Shown: positions 20,102 to 27,546 of the stretch, piece after piece
Position numbering within the stretch: the first letter of the stretch is position 1
Layout: each line of letters begins with the position of its first letter
From: Pelomonas dachongensis
GTDB lineage: Bacteria; Pseudomonadota; Gammaproteobacteria; Burkholderiales; Burkholderiaceae_C
NCBI RefSeq assembly: GCF_043555865.1
Contig: NZ_JBIGHY010000010.1
Coordinates: forward strand, 1-64,000
Direction: 5' to 3'
DNA length: 64,000 nt
Translations under genes and position numbers: made by a program
The notes under the pieces: generated by a model
Told to the model about the DNA's origin: nothing
Databases searched by the model: none
What the model saw: the letters and a program-made list of their open reading frames with translations, nothing else

Positions 20102-21069
20102 AACCAGCGCAGGCGCTTGAAGCGCCAGTAGAGCGCCCCGCTGACCAGCGCGATGGTGGCCAGCGCCATCGGGTAGCCGTAGGCCCATTTCAGCTCGGGC
20201 ATCTTCTCGAAGTTCATGCCCCAGATGCCCGCCAGCGCAGTGGACGCCGCAAAGATGGCGGCCCAGGCGGCCAGCCGCTTGGTGACCAGGGACTCGTCGA
20301 CGGTGACCAGGGTCAGATTGACCTGCGTGGCGGCGATGATGGTTTCGCGCGCAGCGTCCAGGCTGCCCTGGATGCGCACCAGATGGTCGTAGACGTCACG
20401 GAAGTAGTCCTGCATGGACTTGCAGACCATGGGCACGCGGCCGCCATGCAGCTTGGCGGCCACCTCCAGCAGCGGCGTGACGGCGTGCCGCAGCGTGGCC
20501 AGTTGCTGCTTCAGTGCAAACAGCTTCTGCACGACCGCCTGGCGGTCCTGCTGCGGCTGGAACATGGTGGCCTCCAGCGATTCCAGATCGCCCTCGATGC
20601 GCTCCATCAGCGGGATGTAGCGGTCCACGACCGCGTCCATCAACGCATACAGCACGAAGCCTGGTCCCTGGCGCAGCAGCTCGGGCTCACGCTCGGCGCG
20701 ACCGCGTACGCCCAGGAAGCCCTGGTTGCTGCGGTGCCGCACCGACACGACGAAGCGCGGCGCGACGAACACGTGCACCTCGCCCACCTCCAGCCCGTCG
20801 GGGCCGGACTCCAGCAGGTGCATGGCGGCGAACGTGATGTCGCCGTACTCCTCGATTTTGGGGCGCTGGTGCCCCTTGCGGGCATCTTCCACGGCCAATG
20901 GCGGCAGGTCCAGCTCATGCTGCAGTCGCGCCAGCTCGTCGTCGGTCGGGTCTCGCAGGGCGATCCACACGAAGCCGGTGGGCTGGGCGTGCAGCGCCTC
21001 GGACACATCGTCCAGCGCAGGCTCGGCCACCATGCGGCCATCGTCGTAAACGGCGCTGTTGATCAGCAT
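20098..21069 (-). CDS. corA: CorA-type magnesium/cobalt transporter
   Basis: A 323-residue inner-membrane divalent-cation channel. A long N-terminal cytoplasmic domain (1-~255) is followed by two C-terminal membrane helices; the first ends in the selectivity motif GMN at 284-286 (GIWGMNFEKMPEL). The protein forms pentamers that import Mg2+ and also Co2+ or Ni2+. Its TGA overlaps the kdpD GTG by four bases and it follows a 43-residue peptide gene by seven bases, so it is inside the kdp operon. This suggests joint control of K+ and Mg2+ uptake. Confidence 0.93.
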   Translation of the reverse strand: MLINSAVYDDGRMVAEPALDDVSEALHAQPTGFVWIALRDPTDDELARLQHELDLPPLAVEDARKGHQRPKIEEYGDITFAAMHLLESGPDGLEVGEVHVFVAPRFVVSVRHRSNQGFLGVRGRAEREPELLRQGPGFVLYALMDAVVDRYIPLMERIEGDLESLEATMFQPQQDRQAVVQKLFALKQQLATLRHAVTPLLEVAAKLHGGRVPMVCKSMQDYFRDVYDHLVRIQGSLDAARETIIAATQVNLTLVTVDESLVTKRLAAWAAIFAASTALAGIWGMNFEKMPELKWAYGYPMALATIALVSGALYWRFKRLRWL

Positions 21070-21076
21070 AGGGACG

Positions 21077-21208
21077 TCAGGGGATACGGGAACATCGCTT
21101 CATCCTCGCACGAGCACGGCGCCACTGCTGCCACTGCATCAGGCCCCAGACCGCCGCGAGCGGCAGGACGACGGCGGCCAGGGCAAGCAGCGCGTGCAGC
21201 CAGTCCAC
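21077..21208 (-). CDS. 43-residue single-pass membrane peptide
   Basis: A small frame between kdpC and corA: GTG start at 21208, stop at 21077. The peptide has one hydrophobic helix (LHALLALAAVVLPLAAVWGL) and a strongly basic C-terminus (QWRRARARMKR), a typical small inner-membrane protein with a cytoplasmic tail. It begins nine bases after the kdpC stop and ends seven bases before corA, filling the gap exactly, which supports reality. It may modulate KdpC or CorA; no family is recognised. Confidence 0.5.
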   Translation of the reverse strand: MDWLHALLALAAVVLPLAAVWGLMQWQQWRRARARMKRCSRIP

Positions 21209-21217
21209 GCCCGCGCC

Positions 21218-21850
21218 TCAGCGTGAGGCCGCGGGTGCCGACGCGTCCAGCGCCAGGTTGAGCTGCAGCACCTGCACGCGCGGCTCGCCGAGGAAACCCA
21301 GCCAGCGGCCCTCGGTGTGGCGCTCCACCAGCGTCTGCACCGCCGCCACCGTCAGGCCGCGGGCGCGGGCCACCCGGGCCACCTGGTAATCCGCGGCGGC
21401 GCGGCTGATGTGCGGGTCAAGGCCGCTGGCCGACGTGGTGACGAGGTCCACCGGCACGGGGGCGGTGTTGCCGGGGTCGGCGGCGCGCAGCGCTGCGATG
21501 CGGGCGGTCACCGCGTCGGTCAGCGCCGGTGCCGTGGGCGCCACGTTGGAGCCGGCGGAGTTGGCCGCGTTGTACGGCATGGGCGCAGTGGCCGACGGGC
21601 GGCTCCAGAAGTGGCCGGGTTCGCTGAAGCCCTGGCCGATCAAGGCCGAGCCGACGGCCTTGCCGTCCCGCATGACCAGGCTGCCGTTGGCCTGCTGCGG
21701 AAACACCGACTGCGCGATGCCGGTGACGAGCAGCGGGTAGGCCAGGCCCGTCAGGAGACTCAGCAGCAAGAACAACGTCAGCGCCGGCCGCCACAGCGGT
21801 GCGGGGGTGGGGGCTGTGCCGGCGGCGGGAGAGGAAGGGGTGGTGGACAT
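21218..21850 (-). CDS. kdpC: KdpC subunit of K+-transporting ATPase
   Basis: A 210-residue subunit of the KdpFABC complex, slightly longer than the usual ~190. One N-terminal membrane helix (about 22-44, TLFLLLSLLTGLAYPLLVTG) is followed by a periplasmic domain with the conserved GSALIGQGFSEPGHFWSRPSA and ALTDAVTARI regions and a C-terminal VQTLVERHTEGRWLGFLGEP. KdpC assembles with KdpA and KdpB and stabilises the complex. The ATG at 21850 gives the family N-terminus with a Pro/Thr/Ala-rich extension. It is separated from kdpB by a porin gene, which is atypical. Confidence 0.95.
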   Translation of the reverse strand: MSTTPSSPAAGTAPTPAPLWRPALTLFLLLSLLTGLAYPLLVTGIAQSVFPQQANGSLVMRDGKAVGSALIGQGFSEPGHFWSRPSATAPMPYNAANSAGSNVAPTAPALTDAVTARIAALRAADPGNTAPVPVDLVTTSASGLDPHISRAAADYQVARVARARGLTVAAVQTLVERHTEGRWLGFLGEPRVQVLQLNLALDASAPAASR

Positions 21851-21864
21851 GAAGCAACTCCAGG

Positions 21865-22569
21865 TCAGAAGGTCTTCTTCAGGCCGACCACCAGGCCAGT
21901 CCTGCCGAGAAACTTGCCATTCGCCGGGCTGGCGTAGGCGGTCTTGCCGGCATCGGTGCCGACGAGGCTGCCGCTGAGCACCAGGCCGGCGAAGTCCTTG
22001 GCCAGCGTCATCGAGTAGTCTGTGTACGAGGCTGCCGCATGGCGCCTGACGGTCTGGTGGCCCACGTGCGGCGTCAGCGTCATGCCATCCCCCAGGTCGA
22101 AGCTGACCGTCACGTCGAAGTAGCCGGAGCCCCTGCTGTCCGCGAAGCCGAATAGGTCGGTCGTGCTGTGCGAGTACTTGGCGGTGAGCGGTCCATAGGT
22201 CAGCGCGCCGTACACCTCCCGCGTGTTGGCGCTGGGGTTGAGCTGGTTGCCGGGGTAGGCGTAATGCAGCAGGCCCACGTCCAGCGTCAGCCCGGTGGCC
22301 ACCTCTGCCTTGTAGCCGCCGTAGACATCGACCTCGGCCTGGGCATCGCCGCCCGCGTCCCGGATCCACTTGATCGTCGACGCCCAGGCGCCGCCATAGA
22401 AGCCGTTCGTGGCCGCGTAGTCCAGGCCACCTTGCAGCGCCGGCTTCAGCCGCGTTTGCGAGATGCCGCGGTAGCGGTAGTCGCTGACAGCGCCGACGTT
22501 GAAAGAGAGGTCTCCCGCCCAGGCCGGCAGCGCCAGCGTCAGTGCGAGTGCGGAAACAAGAGTTTTCAT
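21865..22569 (-). CDS. TorF family putative porin (outer membrane)
   Basis: A 234-residue protein with a signal peptide (1-18, ending PAWA) and a beta-barrel-type body ending in Phe (LVVGLKKTF), as expected for outer-membrane proteins. SDYRYRGISQTRLKPALQGG near residues 29-48 is the hallmark of the TorF/TIGR02001 family. It begins 17 bases after kdpB and ends 14 bases before kdpC, so it is co-transcribed with the K+ pump and probably gives K+ or small solutes a path through the outer membrane. The transport role is inferred from context only. Confidence 0.85.
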   Translation of the reverse strand: MKTLVSALALTLALPAWAGDLSFNVGAVSDYRYRGISQTRLKPALQGGLDYAATNGFYGGAWASTIKWIRDAGGDAQAEVDVYGGYKAEVATGLTLDVGLLHYAYPGNQLNPSANTREVYGALTYGPLTAKYSHSTTDLFGFADSRGSGYFDVTVSFDLGDGMTLTPHVGHQTVRRHAAASYTDYSMTLAKDFAGLVLSGSLVGTDAGKTAYASPANGKFLGRTGLVVGLKKTF

Positions 22570-22586
22570 GGGAAGGACGAAGAGTT

Positions 22587-24650
22587 TCAGGCCAGGCCCA
22601 AGGCGACCAGGATCAGGTCGATGGCCTTGATGCCGATGAAGGGAACGATGACGCCGCCGAGGCCGTAGACCAGCAGGTTGCGGCGCAGCAGCGCGGCAGC
22701 GCCGATGGCGCGGTAGCGCACGCCCTTGAGCGCCAGCGGGATCAGCACGACGATGATCAGCGCGTTGAAGATGACCGCGCTGAGGATGGCCGAGCCGGGG
22801 CTGTGCAGCTGCATCACGTTCAGCGCAGCCAGTTGCGGGTAGGTGGACACGAACGCTGCCGGCAGCACAGCGAAGTACTTGGCCAGGTCGTTGGCAATCG
22901 AGAACGTGGTCAGCGAGCCGCGCGTCATCAGCATCTGCTTACCGGTCTCGACCACCTCAATGAGCTTGGTGGGGTTGCTGTCGAGGTCGACCATGTTGCC
23001 GGCCTCCTTGGCGGCCTGCGTGCCGGTGTTCATGGCCACGGCCACGTCGGCCTGGGCCAGCGCGGGTGCGTCGTTGGTGCCGTCACCGGTCATGGCCACC
23101 AGCCGGCCCTGCGACTGCTGCTCGCGGATCAGCGCCAGCTTGGCCTCGGGCGTCGCCTCCGCCAGGAAGTCATCCACGCCCGCCTCGGCGGCGATGGCAG
23201 CCGCCGTCAGGCGGTTGTCGCCTGTCACCATCACCGTCCTGATGCCCATGCGGCGCAGCTGCGCGAAGCGCTCGCGGATGCCGGGCTTGACGATGTCCTT
23301 CAGCTCCACGACGCCCAGCACCTGGGTGTCATCGGACACCACCAGCGGCGTGCTGCCGCGGCGCGCGGCTTCGTCCACGCTGGCCTGCACGCTGGCGGGC
23401 CAGCGACCGCCCAGCGCCTCGACGTGCGCGCGCACAGCGCTGCCGGCGCCCTTGCGGATCTGGCGGGCCCCGAGATCCACGCCGCTCATGCGCGTCTGCG
23501 CCGTGAAGGGCACGAACTCGCCGCGATCGCTGGACGTGGTGGACGTCAGGGCCGCGCCGCACTTGCGCTCGGCCAGCGCGACGATGCTGCGGCCCTCGGG
23601 CGTCTCGTCGGCCAACGAGGCCAGGCGCGCCACTGTGGCCAGTTGCGCCTCGCTGGCGCCCTGCACGGGCCAGAAGGCGTCGGCCTGGCGGTTGCCCAGC
23701 GTGATGGTGCCGGTTTTGTCCAGCAGCAGCACATCCACGTCGCCCGCCGCCTCCACCGCGCGGCCGGAGGTGGCGATGACGTTGGCCTGCAGCATGCGGC
23801 TCATACCGGCCACGCCCACCGCCGACAACAGTCCGGCGATGGTGGTGGGGATGAGGCACACCAGCAGCGCCACCAGCACCACCAGGCTGACCGGCTCGCC
23901 CGCCCCCGCGACCGCGACGCTGAACTGCGAGAACGGCAGCAGCGTGGCCACGACGCCCAGGAACACCAGCGTCAGCGCCACGAGCAGGATGCTCAGCGCG
24001 ACCTCGTTGGGCGTGCGCTTGCGCTTGGCGTTCTCGACCATGGCGATCATGCGGTCCACGAACGTCTCACCCGGGTTCACTGCCACGCGGGCGATGACCC
24101 AGTCGGACAGCACGCGGGTGCCGCCGGTCAGCGCGGAGAAATCGCCGCCGCTCTCACGGATGACGGGCGCCGATTCGCCGGTGATGGCGCTCTCGTCCAC
24201 CGAGGCGACGCCGTCGATGACCTCGGCGTCGGCCGGCACCACGTCGCCCGCCTCGATCAGCACGACCTCGCCCTTGCGCAGCGTGCCCGCCTCACGGGGA
24301 TGCCACTGCAGCGCATCGCGCGAGGTGCCGGGCGCCCAGCCCTCGGCAACCTTGGCCCATGTTTCCTTCTTGAGCCCGCGCAACGACGCCGCCTGCGCCT
24401 TGCTGCGGCCCTCGGCCAGCGCCTCGGCGAAGTTGGCGAACAGCACCGTGAACCACAACCACAGCGTGACGGCGACGGTGAAGCCGCTGGGCTGGGCGAT
24501 GGACAGCGCCGTCGTGAAGGCGCTGCCCAGGTAGACGACGAACATGACCGGGTTGCGCGCCTGCGTGCGCGGGTCCAGCTTGCGGACTGCGTCCACCAGC
24601 GCCGCGCGGGTCAGCGCGGCGTCGAACAATGACAAAGACATCGCGCTCAT
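22587..24650 (-). CDS. kdpB: KdpB, P-type ATPase catalytic subunit
   Basis: A 687-residue P-type ATPase that powers K+ import by KdpFABC. The phosphorylated Asp is D311 in DKTGT; TGES is present in the actuator domain (ITGESAPV), and TGDGTNDAPAL marks the hinge. About seven membrane segments in the usual order are visible. The ATG at 24650 overlaps the kdpA stop by four bases, fixing the start; the longer open frame upstream overlaps kdpA and is not used. Length agrees with E. coli KdpB (682). Confidence 0.97.
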   Translation of the reverse strand: MSAMSLSLFDAALTRAALVDAVRKLDPRTQARNPVMFVVYLGSAFTTALSIAQPSGFTVAVTLWLWFTVLFANFAEALAEGRSKAQAASLRGLKKETWAKVAEGWAPGTSRDALQWHPREAGTLRKGEVVLIEAGDVVPADAEVIDGVASVDESAITGESAPVIRESGGDFSALTGGTRVLSDWVIARVAVNPGETFVDRMIAMVENAKRKRTPNEVALSILLVALTLVFLGVVATLLPFSQFSVAVAGAGEPVSLVVLVALLVCLIPTTIAGLLSAVGVAGMSRMLQANVIATSGRAVEAAGDVDVLLLDKTGTITLGNRQADAFWPVQGASEAQLATVARLASLADETPEGRSIVALAERKCGAALTSTTSSDRGEFVPFTAQTRMSGVDLGARQIRKGAGSAVRAHVEALGGRWPASVQASVDEAARRGSTPLVVSDDTQVLGVVELKDIVKPGIRERFAQLRRMGIRTVMVTGDNRLTAAAIAAEAGVDDFLAEATPEAKLALIREQQSQGRLVAMTGDGTNDAPALAQADVAVAMNTGTQAAKEAGNMVDLDSNPTKLIEVVETGKQMLMTRGSLTTFSIANDLAKYFAVLPAAFVSTYPQLAALNVMQLHSPGSAILSAVIFNALIIVVLIPLALKGVRYRAIGAAALLRRNLLVYGLGGVIVPFIGIKAIDLILVALGLA

Positions 24651-26443
24651 GCAGCGCTCCAGAGGATGAGGTGCTCGACGACCGGCCCGAGGGCCAGTGC
24701 CGGCACATAGTTCAGAAGACCGACCAGCAGCACCACGCCGATCAGCAGCGCGACGAACAACGGGCCGTGGGTGGGCAGCGTGCCCTCGCCCGCAGTCAGC
24801 CGCTTCTTGGCCGCAAGCGACCCGGCCAGCGCCAGTACCGGCACGATGACGCCGAAGCGGCCGATCCACATCACCAGTCCCAACGCCAGGTTGTAGAACG
24901 GCGTGTTGGCAGACAGGCCCGCGAAAGCGCTGCCGTTGTTGTTGCCGGCGGACGAGAAGGCGTACAGCACTTCACTGAAGCCGTGCGCGCCAGGCGCGGC
25001 GATACCGACCCGACCCGGTGCCGCCGACACCGCAACCGCCGTGCCGATCAGCACCGCCAGCGGCGCCAGCAGGATGGCCAGCGACACCATCTTCACTTCG
25101 AACGCCTCGATCTTCTTGCCGAGGTACTCGGGCGTGCGGCCGATCATCAGCCCGGCCACGAACACAGCCAAGATCGCGAACACAAGCATGCCGTAAAGGC
25201 CCGAGCCGACGCCGCCGAACACCACCTCGCCCAATTGCATCAGCACCAGCGGCACCGCACCGCCCAGCGGCGTGAAGCTGTCGTGCATCGCGTTGACCGC
25301 GCCGCAGCTGGCAGCCGTGGTGATGATGGCGAACAGGGACGAGGCCTGGATGCCGAAGCGCGCCTCCTTGCCCTCCATGTTGCCGCCCGGCTGCGTGGCG
25401 CTGGCGGTGGAGTCCACGCCCAGCGCAGCCAGACGCGGGTTGCCGGCCTGCTCTGCCGCGGTGGCCGCCACGACCGCGACGACGAAGATCACCGCCATCG
25501 CGCCCAGGACGGCCCAGCCCTGCCGCATGTCGCCCACCTGACGACCCAGCACGAAGCACAGCGCCGCGGGGATCAGGAAGATGGCCAGCATCTGCAACGC
25601 GTTGGTCGCAACCGTCGGGTTCTCGAACGGGTGTGCCGAGTTGGCATTGAAGAAGCCGCCGCCGTTGGTGCCCAGCATCTTGATGGCGAGCTGGGACGCG
25701 ACCGGGCCGACGGCGAGCGTCTGCTGCTGGCCGCTCCTGTCTACCAGGACCGGCTGGCCTTGTGCGTCCTTCAACGGCTGGCCGTCGCCGCCTGCCTGGG
25801 GCTCCTGCCAGGTCTGCTGCTCCAGCGTGGTGACCTGCTGGTAGGGCTTGAAGGTCTGCACCACGCCCAGGCCGGCCAGCGCCAGCGCGAATGCGAAGGA
25901 CAGCGGCAGCAACACCCACAACGTGGCACGCGTCAGGTCGGCCCACACATTGCCGACGGCCTGAGCGCCGTGGCGGGCAAAACCGCGCAGCAGCGCGCAC
26001 ACCACGGCAATGCCGGTGGCGGCCGACAGGAAGTTCTGCACCGTCAGCGCCAGCATCTGCGTCAGGTAGCTCATCGTCGACTCGCCGCCATAGCCCTGCC
26101 AGTTTGTGTTGGTGACGAAGCTGATGGCAGTGTTGAACGCCGAGTCCGGCGCAACGGCACCCATCCCCTGCGGGTTCAGCGGCAGCACGGCCTGAAACCG
26201 CTGCAGGGCATAGACCGCCAGCACGCCCAGCGCGTTCAAGACCACCAGGCCCAGCGCGTAGCGCAGCCAGCCCTGCTCGTGGTCGGCATTGACGCCGGCC
26301 AGTTTCAGCAGACCGCGCTCGGCGCGCTGCAGCCAGGCCACGCGGCCCTCCATCGCGGCGTGTATCCACCGCGCCAGCGGCCAGGACAGCGCCAACAGCG
26401 CCCCCATGAAGGCGATCAACTGCATCCATGCAGAGCTGGTCAT
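24647..26443 (-). CDS. kdpA: KdpA, potassium-binding channel subunit
   Basis: A 598-residue subunit that selects and binds K+ in the KdpFABC complex; about 40 residues longer than E. coli KdpA, mostly in an insertion near 210-240 (TLEQQTWQEPQAGGDGQP). Ten membrane segments and the K+-filter-like regions are visible: VTNTNWQGYGGE, TNGGGFFNANSAHPFENP, SCGAVNAMHDSFTPLGG and SAGNNNGSAFAGL. The ATG at 26443 has GGAGGGG upstream. The gene is preceded by a dispersed repeat and kdpF. Confidence 0.97.
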   Translation of the reverse strand: MTSSAWMQLIAFMGALLALSWPLARWIHAAMEGRVAWLQRAERGLLKLAGVNADHEQGWLRYALGLVVLNALGVLAVYALQRFQAVLPLNPQGMGAVAPDSAFNTAISFVTNTNWQGYGGESTMSYLTQMLALTVQNFLSAATGIAVVCALLRGFARHGAQAVGNVWADLTRATLWVLLPLSFAFALALAGLGVVQTFKPYQQVTTLEQQTWQEPQAGGDGQPLKDAQGQPVLVDRSGQQQTLAVGPVASQLAIKMLGTNGGGFFNANSAHPFENPTVATNALQMLAIFLIPAALCFVLGRQVGDMRQGWAVLGAMAVIFVVAVVAATAAEQAGNPRLAALGVDSTASATQPGGNMEGKEARFGIQASSLFAIITTAASCGAVNAMHDSFTPLGGAVPLVLMQLGEVVFGGVGSGLYGMLVFAILAVFVAGLMIGRTPEYLGKKIEAFEVKMVSLAILLAPLAVLIGTAVAVSAAPGRVGIAAPGAHGFSEVLYAFSSAGNNNGSAFAGLSANTPFYNLALGLVMWIGRFGVIVPVLALAGSLAAKKRLTAGEGTLPTHGPLFVALLIGVVLLVGLLNYVPALALGPVVEHLILWSAA

Positions 26444-26529
26444 GATTGCCCCTCCCCCGATGAGTCCATCGGTCGGTCCCCCGAGGGGACGGCCGCGTGC
26501 TTGGGACGGCCCAGCGCAGCGCGGCTCAT
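26440..26529 (-). repeat. Dispersed GC-rich repeat, copy 2 (kdpF-kdpA spacer)
   Basis: The spacer between kdpF and kdpA carries a CCCCTCGGGGG-type hairpin (26479-26487) and the TCCCAAGCAC motif shared with the kdpD-kdpE gap. It can be read as a 29-codon frame whose ATG overlaps the kdpF stop and whose stop overlaps the kdpA start. It is a repeat that happens to stay open, perhaps selected to keep ribosomes moving between the two genes. A real peptide cannot be excluded. Confidence 0.45.
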
Positions 26530-26618
26530 GACAAGTCCTCCGGGAACAGCAGCGCCCAGAACAGATACCCGACCAGCCCGACGACGAGCGCGGCAGCGGC
26601 AAGCTCGAAGCCACTCAT
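26526..26618 (-). CDS. kdpF: KdpF small subunit
   Basis: A 30-residue peptide: a single hydrophobic helix (ELAAAALVVGLVGYLFWALL) ending FPEDLS, the length and layout of KdpF (29 residues in E. coli), which stabilises the KdpFABC complex in the membrane. The ATG at 26618 overlaps the stop of the upstream 31-residue peptide by four bases, and a short repeat-containing spacer separates it from kdpA. The small size makes sequence identity weak; position decides the call. Confidence 0.88.
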   Translation of the reverse strand: MSGFELAAAALVVGLVGYLFWALLFPEDLS

Positions 26619-26710
26619 GACTTCACCCCTGCCAGCTTGGCGCAGCCCCAGGCCGCGAGCGCGGTCAGCAGCGCGAGTGCCGCGCACAGACCGATAAAAA
26701 CGATGTCCAT
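26615..26710 (-). CDS. 31-residue membrane peptide leading the kdp operon
   Basis: A small frame with ATG at 26710 and ribosome binding site GGAGGTGTG directly before it. The peptide is one hydrophobic helix (FIGLCAALALLTALAAWGC) with a short basic end (AKLAGVKS). Its stop overlaps the kdpF start (ATGA). I recall similar short proteins before kdpF in other proteobacteria, without a defined role; it may be a second small Kdp subunit or a leader controlling translation of kdpF. The ribosome binding site lies inside a perfect hairpin (separate entry). Confidence 0.65.
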   Translation of the reverse strand: MDIVFIGLCAALALLTALAAWGCAKLAGVKS

Positions 26711-26713
26711 CAC

Positions 26714-26733
26714 ACCTCCATGACGATGGAGGT
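26714..26733 (-). promoter_or_regulatory. Hairpin sequestering the first kdp ribosome binding site
   Basis: ACCTCCAT (minus 26733-26726), loop CGTC, ATGGAGGT (26721-26714) form a perfect 8-bp stem. The second arm contains the GGAGGT Shine-Dalgarno of the 31-residue peptide that opens the operon, with the start codon four bases on. In the RNA the site would be hidden unless the stem opens, which suggests translational control of the kdp message. Confidence 0.55.
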
Positions 26734-26757
26734 CATTCTGGAAATCGCGCCGTCAAA

Positions 26758-26776
26758 GCCTCGACAAGATCGAGGC
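26758..26776 (-). terminator. Stem-loop between ribE and kdp
   Basis: GCCTCGA (minus 26776-26770), five-base loop, TCGAGGC (26764-26758), followed by TTTG. It could end ribE transcripts or lie in the kdp leader. It has only a short T tract, so termination is uncertain. Confidence 0.35.
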
Positions 26777-26783
26777 GGGCGGT

Positions 26784-26801
26784 ATCAAGAACGCATCAAG
26801 A
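26784..26801 (-). promoter_or_regulatory. Tandem 11-bp repeat, candidate KdpE box
   Basis: On the minus strand TCTTGAT occurs twice (26801-26795 and 26790-26784), 11 bases apart, as expected for two head-to-tail OmpR/PhoB-family monomers on one DNA face. It lies about 75-90 bases upstream of the first kdp start codon and overlaps the ribE stop codon. Binding by KdpE is inferred. Confidence 0.5.
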
Positions 26802-27500
26802 TTTCGTCAGCGCCAACTGGGTGATGTCGATGCCGCGCTCCCGAGCGATGGCTTCCAGCACCGGCAGCAGCGGCCCCAGCTTCTCGTCCAGCGCGTCGCG
26901 CACCGTGTCGACGACCACCTGCGTGCTGCGCTCGATCTCGATGTGGATGGCGTCGCCGACGACCTTGTCGCCGAACGTCGTCATGCGCAGCGTCTCGGGG
27001 ATCAACCAGACCTCGAACCAGCCCGAGCCATCGCGCTCGCGCTGCGCCTCGGCCACGGTCAGGCTGCAGCCGTTGACGCCGATGTAGCCCTTGGCGAACA
27101 CGTAGCGCATCCACGGCGCCGGCAGCGCGAAGCGGATGACGTGGTTGTTGTCCGGCCGGCGGATCTCGGCGATGCGGGCCGACACGTCCACATGTCCCGA
27201 CAGCGGATGGCCGCCGATCTCGACGCCCTCCTTCGCCGCGCGCTCGACGTTCAGGCCCGAGCCGACTTTCAGGGCGCCCAGCGTGGTGAGGTTCAATGTC
27301 TGCGCCATCACGTCGAACGTCGCCACGCGGGGCGCCGGGCGCTCTGTGACGGTCAGGCACACGCCGTCGCAGGACACGCTGGCGCCGATGGCCAGTTCGT
27401 CGTCGAAACCATCGGGGAAATTCAGGTGCAGCGTGTGCAGGCCTTCGCGGGCCTCGATGGATGCGACGCGGGCGACGCCCTGAACAATGCCTGTGAACAT
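26796..27500 (-). CDS. ribE: Riboflavin synthase alpha subunit
   Basis: A 234-residue enzyme that dismutates two 6,7-dimethyl-8-ribityllumazine molecules to riboflavin plus a pyrimidine. It begins with the invariant MFTGIVQG and contains two lumazine-binding domains (1-~97 and ~98-205), with GHPLSGHVD near the boundary and YIGVNGCSLTV in the second repeat. The C-terminal ~25 residues extend a little beyond the usual length. It is on the same strand as, and upstream of, the kdp operon, whose candidate operator overlaps its 3' end. Confidence 0.95.
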   Translation of the reverse strand: MFTGIVQGVARVASIEAREGLHTLHLNFPDGFDDELAIGASVSCDGVCLTVTERPAPRVATFDVMAQTLNLTTLGALKVGSGLNVERAAKEGVEIGGHPLSGHVDVSARIAEIRRPDNNHVIRFALPAPWMRYVFAKGYIGVNGCSLTVAEAQRERDGSGWFEVWLIPETLRMTTFGDKVVGDAIHIEIERSTQVVVDTVRDALDEKLGPLLPVLEAIARERGIDITQLALTKS

Positions 27501-27546
27501 GTAAAACAGGCTCCCGTGGGAGCCCCGAAAAGTGGTTCGGTCCAGC

